64,000 nt of DNA from Sphingobium sp. MI1205 (GCF_001563285.1 NZ_CP005188.1:2981501-3045500), one strand, 5' to 3'; positions 25,620 through 34,859 are shown, counted from the stretch's first letter. A program made the numbers and translations. Notes: generated from the sequence alone by a model not told the origin.

Positions 25620-26072
25620 CTATGCGCGCATTTCTGCGGTGTTCAGCGCATTGCAAATGCACGTTACGGCGCGGCCATAGCGCATCCGCAACCCATCTGC
25701 GCCGAGCTTCAGCCCCATCGGCTTGAGCAACTGCCGCCACGGCACCCGCTTCCGACCAGCAGCCAGCGCCCGCACGGCCAGCAGCACGAGCCGCCGGTCC
25801 TGGGCAGGCGCATGCAGCAGCCACGCCGTCGCCTCATCCCGCCGCTTCATCTGCTCGATCGACAGCGGCAGCTTGGGCGGCAGCGCATCGGCCCACCGAT
25901 CCTTGTCCCAATCCCAACTCTTGTCGGCCGCGATCAGATGCCACGGACCATCGGACGCGAACGGCCAGCCCCCGCCATCGACATGCCACCAGAAGCGCAT
26001 CGCCTCGATCAGGCGCTCCTCCACGTCCGCGAAAGTCCAGAATTGCGACCCTTCCACCACTGGAACCCCCAT
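25620..26072 (-). CDS. DUF6362-like phage protein (late regulator candidate)
   Basis: This 150-residue protein resembles the DUF6362 family of phages and prophages. Its C-terminal third (VPWRQLLKPMGLKLGADGLRMRYGRA) reads like a helix-turn-helix of the sigma region 4 type. It is the last early gene before the HNH/terminase late block, so a role in late gene activation is plausible; this is inferred. The ATG at 26072 has the ribosome binding site GAAGGGTGAG. Confidence 0.65.
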   Translation of the reverse strand: MGVPVVEGSQFWTFADVEERLIEAMRFWWHVDGGGWPFASDGPWHLIAADKSWDWDKDRWADALPPKLPLSIEQMKRRDEATAWLLHAPAQDRRLVLLAVRALAAGRKRVPWRQLLKPMGLKLGADGLRMRYGRAVTCICNALNTAEMRA

Positions 26073-26298
26073 GCTCTCACCCTTCCACATTCTAAATCAA
26101 TGAAATCTCTATGTATTTTCTCTATTTTGGAAGCCTTGGAAGGGTTGGAATAGATAACGTATATTTTCGCTCATGCATGCGCCCGCGCGCGCATGCGATG
26201 GCAATATGTCGGCAACCATTCCAGCCCTTCCAAAGGCGCAGAAATCCGCGCTTTTGCCCTTCCATCAACCCTTCCGCAGCCCTTCCACTTTGGAAGCC
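26049..26298. repeat. Cluster of CCCTTCCA motifs (candidate replication origin)
   Basis: CCCTTCCA occurs at 26049, 26080, 26225, 26257 and 26280, and as its complement TGGAAGGG at 26137; CCCTTCCG at 26269 differs by one base. TGGAAGC also flanks at 26128 and 26291. Within the cluster lies an AT-rich segment (26091-26175) and an inverted repeat GCATGCGC / GCGCATGC around 26175-26196. Iterated sites next to an AT-rich stretch beside the primase-helicase gene look like an initiator-binding origin. Confidence 0.45.
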
Positions 26299-26319
26299 TT
26301 CGCGTCGATCAAACCGCCG

Positions 26320-29300
26320 TCAGAAGTCCGGCACCCAGTCGGCATCAGCATCGGGAGGCGGCCCCGCAGGAGGCGCGCGAACCTCCTCGGGCGTCTCGAT
26401 CGGCACCTCGCGCACCCGCCCATGCTCATCGACAAAGTCGCCGACCTCCCGCACCAGGCGCATGCCGAGCCACTGGACGCCGTTGCTGGTCTTCTTCACA
26501 AAGCCCTTGTCGAGCATGGCCTTGCTGAAACCGACGGGCGTCCACTCGCGCTCGCCAGCGGCCTTGCACCATGCCTGGAAGACTTCGTAGAGCCGCGACG
26601 ACTGGACGCGCCCTTGCTGGTCCTGCGCTGTGCAGAGCTTCAGGAATCGCGCCAGCGGGTCGCTGTCCTCACGATATTGCGCCGTGGCCTCGCGCACCGC
26701 GTCAGGCTCGATCAGCCCGTTGGCGAGCCAGTCCAGCAGGCCGCGCACCATGTGGTTGAGCACGCCCGCGGCTTCAGCGCGCAGCTTCAGCGGCAGCTGC
26801 TCGTCGCGTTCACCATCGGCGACATGCGCGTTCCACGGCACCAGCTTCATGCGCCGCCAGATGCCCTCGTCGGTGCCGGGGATCGACGGCTTGTAATTGC
26901 CGCCGATATGCAGCTTGAACAGCGGCAGCAGGTCGAAGAAACCGCGATGCAGGGCGCGCACCGCCATCGGCTCGCCGCCGGTCGCCGCCTTGATCAGCGC
27001 CTCATTGAGCTTCGCCCCGCGCTCCGGCTCCGACGCGCGCAACAGGCGTACGCCACCGAGCCGCGCGAGATCCGGCGAGGCCGCATCACCTCGCTTCTTG
27101 ATGCCCTGGTCGAGGAAGGTTTCGATCCCGATCGTGCCGGCATAATCGCCCAGCACATGCGCCCACAGGTCCATCGCCGTCGACTTGCCGTTCGCACCCA
27201 GGCCATAGTGAAACCACAGCTTCTGCTCGCCCGTGTCGCCCGTCGCGGTATAGCCGACGACCTGGTGCAGATAGCGCCGCATGCCGCCGTCGGGATGCGC
27301 CCAGGCAAAGAAGTCGTCATAGATCGGGCAGATCGCGTCGGGATCGAACGCCACCGGCGCCAGCTTCGTGTTCAGATCCTCGCGCCGATGCGCCTCCAGG
27401 CTGAACCGCGCGCGCCGGCGGCCGTCGCTGTCCCGATACCGCTCGAAGCGCAGCGTGCCGTTCAGCACGTTGATGGCGAACGGATCGCAGTCGAACGCCT
27501 CGATCGACACCGTCAGCCATTTCTGCGCCAGCTTGGCGATCGAGCTGGGCTTGCCCGCCGTCTCGCTTTCGCGGCCGAACTTGGCGAGCAGCGCCGACAG
27601 CAGCACATTCTTCCTGCCGGAAGGGATCAGCCGGTCGAGCCCGTGCGGATTGCTGTCGGGATCATGGATGCCCGTCTGCCGCACCGCCCGCGCCTCCGCC
27701 TGGATGGCGCGGATCGTGTCGAAGATCGCCGATTGCAGCTCCGATGGCGGCGGACCATCCTTGTCCTGGTCGAGCACGCGCCAGCGCCGATCGTCCCACC
27801 CCAGCCAGCCCTTCGCCGTGGTGAAACGAAAGGCCGTGCCATGTCGTGCGATCAGGCGCTCTCCTATGCCGAAATCGGTCATCGGGTGCAGGACGCAGCC
27901 CAGCGTCACCAGATCCGGCCCGATGTCCCAAGCCCGGTTGATGCCATCGCCCAGCGCCCGCTCCACGTCGGCGGGCTGCAGGTCGGGCAGCGCATCGAGC
28001 CGCACCAGCAGCTTTTCCTTGACCTCGACCTCCGCCAGCAGCCCCGCGCCGACACGGCGACCGGCGACGAAGGCGAGCCGCAGCACCGCGTCCTTGCTGT
28101 CGACCAGACGCTCGATCCGGCCATCGAACCAGGCCACGGCCATCGCCTTCAGCCGTGCCTGCACCGGCTCGGGCTGTTCGGACAGAGCTTCCAGCCTTCC
28201 GAATGGAAGGGTTTCGATGTCGCGCGCCCAAGGCGGCGGCGGCGGGAAGGCGACATCGAACCGCGCCCGCCAGTCGCTCAGATATTGGGCGCGGGTTTCC
28301 TCGTCCGCGATGGCGCCCGCCATGCCGGCGAGCCGCTTCCAGATCGCAGCGCGGCCTTCAGGGGTGGCGTGGTCGGCATCGGCCAGCACCCCCTGCCACA
28401 GCGCGTCGGCGAGCGGTACGGCCGCGTCGATCAGCGCGTCGATCGCCGCCCGCCCCTGCGATCGCACCAGATCGTCGGGATCGGAACCGTCAGGAAGGGT
28501 GGCAATCGACAGCGAGCGGCCCGGCCCGACGAGCGGAAGCGCCCGTTCGCAGGCGCGCAGCGCGGCCTTCCGCCCTGCCGCATCGCCGTCCATAAGCAGC
28601 ACCGGGCGCTCGAACACGCGCCAGGCGCGCTCCAGCTGCTGCGGGGTGATCGCTGTGCCCATCGGCGCGACGACTTCCGCGATCCCGGCCTGGTCGAGCG
28701 CGATCACGTCGAAATAGCCTTCGACGATGATCAGCCGCCGCGCCGATCGCGCCGCCGGCGCCGCGCGGTGCAGATTGTAGAGGGTGGCGCCCTTGTCGAA
28801 GCTGCCGCCCTCGCTGTTGACATATTTGGGCTCCTGCCCCGGACGGGTGGCGCGGCCGCCAAAGGCGATGACGCGCCCGCGCGCATCCTGGATCGGCACC
28901 ATCAGCCGCCCGCGGAACCGATCGCGAAAGCCATCGTCCGTGTCGATCAGCAGCCCCGCGTCGACCAGCTGCGCCGGCGCGATGCCGCTGCCGCCGATTG
29001 ATCGCTGCCCCGGCGCATAGCCCAGGCCAAAGCGCGCGATCGAGGCCGTGGAGATCCCGCGCGCCTCCAGCTGCGCCAGCGCCCGCGATTCCCCGTGCAG
29101 CTGCCGCTGGAACCATTCGGCCGCGCTGCCCATGACATCGCTGGTTTCGCTGCGGCGGCGCTCGCGCTGGGCATCCTCCGGCGATCGCGCCGGCATCTCG
29201 ATCCCCGCCTTCGCCGCCAGCTCCTTCACCGCATCGATGAAGTCCATGCCGGCATGATCGGTCAGCCAGCGGATGGCATCGCCATGCGCGCCGCAGCCGA

Positions 29301-29478
29301 AGCAGTGATAGAAGCCCTTGTCATCATTGATCGTGAAGCTGGCGGTCTTCTCGCCGTGGAAGGGGCAGCACGCCTTATGCTCGCGCCCCGCCTTCTCCAG
29401 CTTGATCGACGCGCCGATCAGCGCCGAAAGCGAAGTGCGATCGCGGATGCTGTCCAGGAACGATTGTGGAAGAGACAC
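26320..29478 (-). CDS. DnaG-type primase fused to SF3 helicase
   Basis: This phage replication protein of about 1052 residues has an N-terminal zinc domain of the CHC2 type (Cys38-x2-His41 ... Cys59-x2-Cys62), then the DnaG core and Toprim domain (IVEGYFDVIALDQ near residue 252, DGDAAG after it). A linker follows, and then a superfamily 3 helicase like the C-terminus of P4-type primases, with the Walker A GLGANGKST near residues 758-766 and a final winged-helix-like tail. It probably both primes and unwinds phage DNA. I chose the GTG at 29478, which follows GGGGTGGG. An open TTG lies 33 bases upstream. Confidence 0.93.
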   Translation of the reverse strand: MSLPQSFLDSIRDRTSLSALIGASIKLEKAGREHKACCPFHGEKTASFTINDDKGFYHCFGCGAHGDAIRWLTDHAGMDFIDAVKELAAKAGIEMPARSPEDAQRERRRSETSDVMGSAAEWFQRQLHGESRALAQLEARGISTASIARFGLGYAPGQRSIGGSGIAPAQLVDAGLLIDTDDGFRDRFRGRLMVPIQDARGRVIAFGGRATRPGQEPKYVNSEGGSFDKGATLYNLHRAAPAARSARRLIIVEGYFDVIALDQAGIAEVVAPMGTAITPQQLERAWRVFERPVLLMDGDAAGRKAALRACERALPLVGPGRSLSIATLPDGSDPDDLVRSQGRAAIDALIDAAVPLADALWQGVLADADHATPEGRAAIWKRLAGMAGAIADEETRAQYLSDWRARFDVAFPPPPPWARDIETLPFGRLEALSEQPEPVQARLKAMAVAWFDGRIERLVDSKDAVLRLAFVAGRRVGAGLLAEVEVKEKLLVRLDALPDLQPADVERALGDGINRAWDIGPDLVTLGCVLHPMTDFGIGERLIARHGTAFRFTTAKGWLGWDDRRWRVLDQDKDGPPPSELQSAIFDTIRAIQAEARAVRQTGIHDPDSNPHGLDRLIPSGRKNVLLSALLAKFGRESETAGKPSSIAKLAQKWLTVSIEAFDCDPFAINVLNGTLRFERYRDSDGRRRARFSLEAHRREDLNTKLAPVAFDPDAICPIYDDFFAWAHPDGGMRRYLHQVVGYTATGDTGEQKLWFHYGLGANGKSTAMDLWAHVLGDYAGTIGIETFLDQGIKKRGDAASPDLARLGGVRLLRASEPERGAKLNEALIKAATGGEPMAVRALHRGFFDLLPLFKLHIGGNYKPSIPGTDEGIWRRMKLVPWNAHVADGERDEQLPLKLRAEAAGVLNHMVRGLLDWLANGLIEPDAVREATAQYREDSDPLARFLKLCTAQDQQGRVQSSRLYEVFQAWCKAAGEREWTPVGFSKAMLDKGFVKKTSNGVQWLGMRLVREVGDFVDEHGRVREVPIETPEEVRAPPAGPPPDADADWVPDF

Positions 29479-29554
29479 GAATTCCCACCCCGAAAAGTCA
29501 GGTCGAAGCAAATATCGATGTTGCGAAGATCGCGGCCGTCAGGACGACGGCGCG

Positions 29555-30040
29555 CTATTCCCCGTCATGTTCGATGGTCATGGCAGCGAGATCGGCGCGG
29601 TCGCCGCCCAGAAACATCCAGGGATGATCCTCGACGGCTTCAGCGATCAACGCCGGAGACAAATGAAAGGCGAGCGCCGCCGCTCCGACCGTCTGATCGG
29701 CCCAGCCCTGGTCCTGCAGGCCGCTCCACACCTGGATGGCGCGACCGAGGGCAGGCTTCGTGATCGACTGTCCGGGATCGAGGCCCATCACGTCCTGGGC
29801 AAGGTCGAGAGGCAGGTTGAAGACATTGGCAACAACTTCGGCCGTCGGTTCCGTCGGCTGCGTCAACGACCATTGCGCGACGGCCTGCCCCACCAGCCAG
29901 CGGCCCGGCAGACCCGATCCATCGCTCTCACCGCCCTCCACATCCTCATCCGGGTTGCCATCATCCAGCTCGACAATGTTCCAGCTGTCGGATTCCCGAC
30001 CCCAGCGCGTGACCCAGGGCTCTTTCGCCACCGTATCCAT
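29555..30040 (-). CDS. Phage hypothetical protein, 161 residues
   Basis: This acidic protein starts MDTVAKEPWVTRWGRESDSW and continues with an Asp/Glu-rich linker, then a helical domain with LPLDLAQDVMGLDPGQSI and ALAFHLSPALIAEAVEDHP. The helical part could be a DNA-binding or replication accessory fold, but I cannot name it. The start (ATGATG) overlaps the stop of the preceding 59-residue gene and has the ribosome binding site GGGGGAGGA. It precedes the primase gene. Confidence 0.75.
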   Translation of the reverse strand: MDTVAKEPWVTRWGRESDSWNIVELDDGNPDEDVEGGESDGSGLPGRWLVGQAVAQWSLTQPTEPTAEVVANVFNLPLDLAQDVMGLDPGQSITKPALGRAIQVWSGLQDQGWADQTVGAAALAFHLSPALIAEAVEDHPWMFLGGDRADLAAMTIEHDGE

Positions 30041-30219
30041 CATTCCTCCCCCGCGCCGACGATGGCGCTGATTTCCGACATGATCTTCGTCGCCCGCGCG
30101 ACATCGCGCAGCGCGCATCCTCTGCTCGTGCAGTCCATCACCACGCGCGCCAGCTCCTCGACCTTGCGGGCGCGGCGGTAGAGTTCACCAGGAGGAAGGA
30201 ATCGCTGCAGCTCGGCCAT
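30040..30219 (-). CDS. 59-residue phage protein
   Basis: A small gene fits exactly between the clamp and the 161-residue gene: it starts 3 bases after the clamp stop and ends in a TGATG overlap. The product, MAELQRFLPPGELYRRARKV, is a charged helical protein with two cysteines and the segment ALRDVARATKIMSEIS. There is no known family. Confidence 0.65.
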   Translation of the reverse strand: MAELQRFLPPGELYRRARKVEELARVVMDCTSRGCALRDVARATKIMSEISAIVGAGEE

Positions 30220-30222
30220 GGC

Positions 30223-31347
30223 TCACACCCTCAACGGCATCAGGACATAGAGGCGGGCGGCATTGTCGCTGGTCTGCCAGAGCGACGGCGCGGCAGGATC
30301 GGCCAGCTTCACACGCGCGCGCTCGTCGCCGCCGCCCTTCAGGTGCCGCAGCACGTCGAGCAGATAGCCGCCATTGAAGCCGATCCGCAGCGCGTCGCCC
30401 TCATATTCGCAGGGCACTTCCTCGCTCGCCGTGCCGTTTTCCGGGCTGACGACCTCCAGCGTGATCGCCTTGGCGTCGAAGGTGAACGCGATCGACCGCG
30501 ACTTGTCGCTGCTGATCGTCAGCACCCGCTCCACCGCCTCGGCCAGCGGGCCGGGCTCGAACCAGCAGTCGAGCCGGTTGGCGGCAGGAATGACGCGGGT
30601 GTAATCGGGGAAGGTGCCGTCGATCAGCTTGCCCGTCAGCACAGTCGTTCCGATCTCGAAGCGGAATTTCGACGTGCTCACCGCGACATCGACCTTGCCG
30701 CCCTCTTCGTCCAGCAGCTGGGCGAGCGCGGCGACCGCCTTGCGCGGCAGGATGATGCCCGGCATTTCCTCCGCACCCTCCGCCGCATCGCAATGGAAGC
30801 GCGCGAGACGATGGCCGTCTGTTGCCGCAGCGAACTGACATTCCGAGCCATCCGGCACATGGACATAGATGCCGTTCAGATAATAGCGGGTTTCCTCGGT
30901 CGAGATGGCGAAGCGCACGCTCTCGATCATCTGCACCAGTTGGGTGCCGTCCTGTTCCCACTGGGCGTCCCAGTCGCCACCGACGAGTACCGGGAAGTCG
31001 TCGGCCGACAGCGTCGGCAGCTTGAACCGGGCGCGACCGCACTTGATCGTGATGCCGGTGTTGCCGTCGCCTTCGATCGTCGCGACGCCCTCCGCCGGCA
31101 GCTTGCCCGCGATCGACGCCAGGGTCGAGGCGTCGACGCAGAAGGACATGGCCTTGTTCGCGCCCGCATCCTCAAGGTCGACCGTCTTCTCGATCATGAT
31201 GTCGAGGCCGGTGCCGGTCAGGAACATCTGGCCCGGCGTGGAGCGCACCAGCACGGTCGCGCAGATCGACACGGTCGTGCGTTTCTCCACCACGGCGTTG
31301 ATCGCCTTCAGCGCCCCGCGCAGCGTCTTGACGTTGACCTGGATCAT
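30223..31347 (-). CDS. Phage-encoded DNA polymerase III beta sliding clamp
   Basis: This 374-residue clamp has three repeated domains. Visible elements include the start MIQVNVKTLRGALKAINAVV, FAAATDGHRLARFHCD in the central domain, GTFPDYTRVIP, FDAKAITLEVVSPENG and the C-terminal NGGYLLDVLRHLKGG. The family usually loads onto DNA as a dimer and tethers polymerases. No polymerase or clamp loader is encoded in the prophage, so it should work with host or other phage partners. Its ATG overlaps the upstream stop (ATGA). Confidence 0.92.
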   Translation of the reverse strand: MIQVNVKTLRGALKAINAVVEKRTTVSICATVLVRSTPGQMFLTGTGLDIMIEKTVDLEDAGANKAMSFCVDASTLASIAGKLPAEGVATIEGDGNTGITIKCGRARFKLPTLSADDFPVLVGGDWDAQWEQDGTQLVQMIESVRFAISTEETRYYLNGIYVHVPDGSECQFAAATDGHRLARFHCDAAEGAEEMPGIILPRKAVAALAQLLDEEGGKVDVAVSTSKFRFEIGTTVLTGKLIDGTFPDYTRVIPAANRLDCWFEPGPLAEAVERVLTISSDKSRSIAFTFDAKAITLEVVSPENGTASEEVPCEYEGDALRIGFNGGYLLDVLRHLKGGGDERARVKLADPAAPSLWQTSDNAARLYVLMPLRV

Positions 31348-31502
31348 CCGAGCTGCTCCCGCCGCGCGAAGACGATCTCGATGAGGAAGCGGCCCCACTG
31401 GATCAGCAGCCCGCGCCCCTCGAACCATTCAAATCGGTCGTCGGCAGCGATGCCGCCCACCCCATGGTCGGTAAATTCAAAACGTGGCAAGAATCGCATC
31501 AT
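31344..31502 (-). CDS. 52-residue phage protein
   Basis: A short gene lies between the GP88-like gene and the clamp. From the ATG at 31502 with the ribosome binding site GGAGGC, it reads MMRFLPRFEFTDHG and ends with a hydrophobic GLLIQWGRFLIEIVF segment. It is coupled to the clamp by ATGA. It could be a peripheral membrane or protein-binding peptide; no family is recognised. Confidence 0.6.
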   Translation of the reverse strand: MMRFLPRFEFTDHGVGGIAADDRFEWFEGRGLLIQWGRFLIEIVFARREQLG

Positions 31503-31504
31503 CG

Positions 31505-32188
31505 TCAATGCCTCCGAAACGCTATGGATTTGGCGGACTGCCAGCAGAGCGCGCAGGTCGCGCAGCAGTCGGTGGCGCCGGTCTGGGCCGGGCACAGGAT
31601 CGCGGCTTCGTCCACTTCATCGCCGCTGACCAGCCGGCTCGCCCGCTCGGAACCAGGCCGGCCCGAAAAGCGCAGCGCGAACCGCTGCCAGTCGGCCGAC
31701 GCGAGCTGGTCCAGCGCCTGCCCGATCGGGTCGCAGCCGGGATCACGCGCCGAAAAGCCGAAGACATGGAGAGCAGGAAACGCCTTCAGCGCCCGCGCCC
31801 ACAGGTCGACATAGCCGACCGAATAGAAGTCGCCGAGGATATGGACCCGCACCAGATAGCCGCCGGGATGCGCGCGCTGCAGCTGCTCCAGCTCGCGCCA
31901 CAGGCCCGCCTCCAGCGCATGGTCCGCGACGATCCGCTCGGCCGCCTGCATATTGTTGCCATAGCACCAGCCCCATGCCTGACAGCTGCGCGGACAGGTC
32001 GCCCGTTCCTCCAGCGTCAGGGTGAAGATCGGCCAGCCCTTGCGATGGCCCTTCATCACCACCTTGCCGATCTTGCGCGACTGATGCCCGGTCTTCAGCA
32101 CCCGCTTGACTTCGCCCGCCTCGAACACGCGCGACGGAAAGATGCTGCGCCCGTCCCGGTGCGCGGGATGCAGCGCCGACACCGACAC
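31505..32188 (-). CDS. GP88-like cysteine-rich phage protein
   Basis: This protein of about 227 residues carries CPRSCQAWGWCYGNNM in the first half, GGYLVRVHILGDFYSVGY in the middle and a cysteine cluster CCATCALCW near the C-terminus. The pattern matches the GP88 family first seen in mycobacteriophages, whose function is unknown. The clustered cysteines suggest a metal site or iron-sulfur cluster. The start is probably a GTG at 32188; no strong ribosome binding site is seen, so the true N-terminus may differ. It follows two ParB-like genes. Confidence 0.75.
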   Translation of the reverse strand: MSVSALHPAHRDGRSIFPSRVFEAGEVKRVLKTGHQSRKIGKVVMKGHRKGWPIFTLTLEERATCPRSCQAWGWCYGNNMQAAERIVADHALEAGLWRELEQLQRAHPGGYLVRVHILGDFYSVGYVDLWARALKAFPALHVFGFSARDPGCDPIGQALDQLASADWQRFALRFSGRPGSERASRLVSGDEVDEAAILCPAQTGATDCCATCALCWQSAKSIAFRRH

Positions 32189-32236
32189 GGCGACCGGCGA
32201 CGAAGGCGAGCCGCCGCAAGGAAGGGCCGCCCCGCA

Positions 32237-33067
32237 TCAGTCGTCCGCCAGAGCTTCGTCGAGCGCGTCAGCGATCGCCTGCTTGGCGGCGGCGCGCATG
32301 TTCAGATCGGGCTTGTCCGCCTTGACCCGCTGGATGTCGCGGACCCAATCGGCCTGAGTGCCCCCCCCCAGCACCGCCTGCAGGAAGGCGATGTCGCTGT
32401 CGGCCAGCGGACGGGGCAGCCGCGCGACCGCCGCCGCGATGCCGGGAAAGATCGTGCCGAAGTAGCGCAGCACCTGGTCGGCGAACGCCTGGGCGGCGAC
32501 CATGCAGGACCGGCGCAGCACATGCTCGCCATATTGGCTGAGACACCATTGCAGCCCGCCGACATTCACCACCTGGCCCGGCTTCCAGCTGTCGGGATTG
32601 GTCGAGGTCGCGAGGCCGAGCCCGGCATCCTTCAGCGCCCGGTCGATCGTGCGCGCCTCCTCATCATGCGCGACCAGCGCGGCGCGGAAGATCTCCAGCT
32701 TGCTTAGCGGCCGCCGCTGCTGGTTCATGGCGACGAAGGTCGCCGCTTCCTCGTCGGCCGACTGCGACGGCATGACGACGCAGGGCAGGTCATAGATGTC
32801 GCTCCGCATCCGGGCCGCAGCCAGCCGGTGCTGCCCATCCACCACCCACAGCGACCCGTCATCCCGCTTGGCGACGGTCAGGGGCTGGCACAGCCCCCAG
32901 TCCCAATGCATGGCGATGCGCCGGATCAGCGACTGGCTGCCGCCGACATCGATCGACCGCTGATAGGTCGGGTCGATACCCAGCGAATGGAGCGGGCGGA
33001 ATTCCAGGCTGGGCCGCAGCCCGCGGATCGGCTGCACCTTCAGCCGGGCTGTGGCGGGCCGGCTCAC
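32237..33067 (-). CDS. ParB-like (DUF6551-type) protein
   Basis: This 276-residue protein has the ParB/Srx-type nuclease-fold motif VVDGQHRLAAARM near residue 80, preceded by a DPTYQRSID segment. Such proteins in phages include nicking or CTP-binding members. It overlaps the larger ParB-like gene with GTGA. The C-terminal half is helical. It probably acts on phage DNA during replication or partition, but the specific role is not evident. Confidence 0.82.
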   Translation of the reverse strand: MSRPATARLKVQPIRGLRPSLEFRPLHSLGIDPTYQRSIDVGGSQSLIRRIAMHWDWGLCQPLTVAKRDDGSLWVVDGQHRLAAARMRSDIYDLPCVVMPSQSADEEAATFVAMNQQRRPLSKLEIFRAALVAHDEEARTIDRALKDAGLGLATSTNPDSWKPGQVVNVGGLQWCLSQYGEHVLRRSCMVAAQAFADQVLRYFGTIFPGIAAAVARLPRPLADSDIAFLQAVLGGGTQADWVRDIQRVKADKPDLNMRAAAKQAIADALDEALADD

Positions 33068-34821
33068 GCGGCCTCCTCCTCGATTTCAGCGACATTGTCG
33101 CCATGCGGGTTTTCCGCCCAGGCTTCGATCGACGGCCAGACCGGGCCTATGCTGCCAGCACACTCCAGCAACTCTTCCAGATCGTCATAATAGGAGCCGT
33201 CGAGATCCTCGCCCGCATCCTCCTGCTCGTCGGCATAGCCGCCATTCTCCCAGCGGAAATGCGCCAGCCCGTCGACCAGGATGACGATCGGGGCCGGGTC
33301 CATCGCCAGCACTTCGGCCCGACGGGCCTCCAGCGCAGCAGCGGCTTCCGCCTTCGCCCTTTCCTCGGCTTCGCGCTGCGCGGCCTTCTCGGCCTCCTGC
33401 AGCAGATATTCCTTCTGGGCATCCTCCAGCCGTGCGTCGATCTCTTCCGGCGTTACCAGGATCGACATGCCGACCGTGTAGCATTCGCCAAGGCCGTCCT
33501 GCTCGACGGTGCGACCGAGATGGGGCTGTGTCGTTTCCCACCATATCCGTCCCTCCGGGCGTTCCCGGTAGTGATCCCGCGCCACCAACCAGGCCGCGAC
33601 GCCCCGGATCGACGCCGCACGCCGCTCCGCTGCATATTCCGCTTCCGACTTCCGAGGCGCCGCTTGCTGCGGCGGGATCAGATCTGGAAGCCGCGCGCCA
33701 GGCACGAAAAACTGCTCATGGACGATCAGCTTGCCGTTATATTCGACGCCATAGACGCCGACGATGTCGATCCCTTTGGCAGCGGCCTGGTCGCGCAGCT
33801 TGGGATAGGCCGGAAGATCCTGCCGCCAATAAGGTCGCTCGACCAGGACATAGCCTTTCGGCGCGGTCGGGAACCGTCCGATCCGCAACCCTGGGCAGGG
33901 CAGCAGATCGCTCGTCGTCGGATGCGAAGCCTGCGCCTCGCTCAACAGCCGGGCCTGCTGGAAATGCGCGCGATCGGCGGCGGTCGTGACGATGATGTCG
34001 GGATCGATCAGCTTGCGGCCGTCATGGCCCTCAGCGTCGGCGAATAGGTCATCTTCATAGCGCCCGCCTTTCTTCTCATAATCCGCCTTGCCGACGAGTT
34101 TGAACAGCGGGTCGCCGGTCCGCATCTGGGCATTGACGATGCCGCCCCGGATGCTCTGTACGCCGTGGCCCCAGGTGCCCTTCTTCGCCTCGGCATGGAA
34201 TATCTTGAGCTGCAGCTTCTGATCCTGCGTTCCGGCATAGGCCATCGCCGCGTCGATCGTCAGCTTGCCCTGCCGCATGGCGTCGAGGATCTCGGGCACC
34301 AGGCCCGCCAGCCTAAGCCGCTGCTTCACATAACGCTCGGAAAAGCCGAACCGCTTGGCGAGATCGGCGGGCGACAGCGTGCCCGGCCGCATCAACTCCT
34401 GGAACGCTAGGAATTCGTCCGCCGGGTTCATGTCCCGCTTCGCCAGATTTTCCGACAGCGACAGCTCGACCGCCTCGGCCTGGTCGCGGATCAGCACCGG
34501 GACCGCGAAGCTGTCGTCCAGCAGGCCGCGCTCCCGCAGCACATGCAACGCCTGGAGCCGCCGACCGCCGCCGACGACATAGACCATCACCGCGTCAATG
34601 TCGGCATAGCCGATCAGGTTCTGCAGCAGGCCCTTGGCAGCGATGTCGTCGGCCAGGCTGTCGACATCGGCCGCCTTGTCCGTGTGGCGCACATTTTCTG
34701 GCGCGCGGACAAGACGGTCGAGCGGCACCGGCTGAATGGCCATAGGTGCGACCCGAAGGCCCTCCGGTGCTGTGATCTCCTCTGGCGCCACTGCCGGCGC
34801 CGCTTTCTTCGCTCTGGGCAT
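33064..34821 (-). CDS. ParB/RepB/Spo0J family protein
   Basis: This protein of about 585 residues has the ParB N-terminal domain (VPLDRLVRAPENVRHT ... VYVVGGGRRLQAL, then LSLSENLAKRDMNPADE) and a helix-turn-helix (LAKRFGFSERYVKQRLRLAGL). The C-terminal half has a coiled coil rich in Glu and Ala (about 480-510) and an acidic tail. No parA is encoded nearby, so it is more like the plasmid/phage ParB-nuclease group than a partition system. The start ATG at 34821 follows AGAAGGACG. It is far longer than standard ParB (about 300). Confidence 0.88.
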   Translation of the reverse strand: MPRAKKAAPAVAPEEITAPEGLRVAPMAIQPVPLDRLVRAPENVRHTDKAADVDSLADDIAAKGLLQNLIGYADIDAVMVYVVGGGRRLQALHVLRERGLLDDSFAVPVLIRDQAEAVELSLSENLAKRDMNPADEFLAFQELMRPGTLSPADLAKRFGFSERYVKQRLRLAGLVPEILDAMRQGKLTIDAAMAYAGTQDQKLQLKIFHAEAKKGTWGHGVQSIRGGIVNAQMRTGDPLFKLVGKADYEKKGGRYEDDLFADAEGHDGRKLIDPDIIVTTAADRAHFQQARLLSEAQASHPTTSDLLPCPGLRIGRFPTAPKGYVLVERPYWRQDLPAYPKLRDQAAAKGIDIVGVYGVEYNGKLIVHEQFFVPGARLPDLIPPQQAAPRKSEAEYAAERRAASIRGVAAWLVARDHYRERPEGRIWWETTQPHLGRTVEQDGLGECYTVGMSILVTPEEIDARLEDAQKEYLLQEAEKAAQREAEERAKAEAAAALEARRAEVLAMDPAPIVILVDGLAHFRWENGGYADEQEDAGEDLDGSYYDDLEELLECAGSIGPVWPSIEAWAENPHGDNVAEIEEEAA

Positions 34822-34859
34822 GATGGGACGTCCTTCTCTGGTGGTGCGCCGGTTCCGGC

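Noticed and set aside
26173..29001. 942-codon plus-strand open frame opposite the primase-helicase
   Set aside because: Shadow frame in high-GC DNA; the minus strand encodes clear CHC2, Toprim and SF3 motifs.
33064..34821. ParABS partition system
   Set aside because: Two ParB-like genes exist but there is no ParA-type ATPase in the prophage and no obvious parS cluster; an integrated phage does not need partition.
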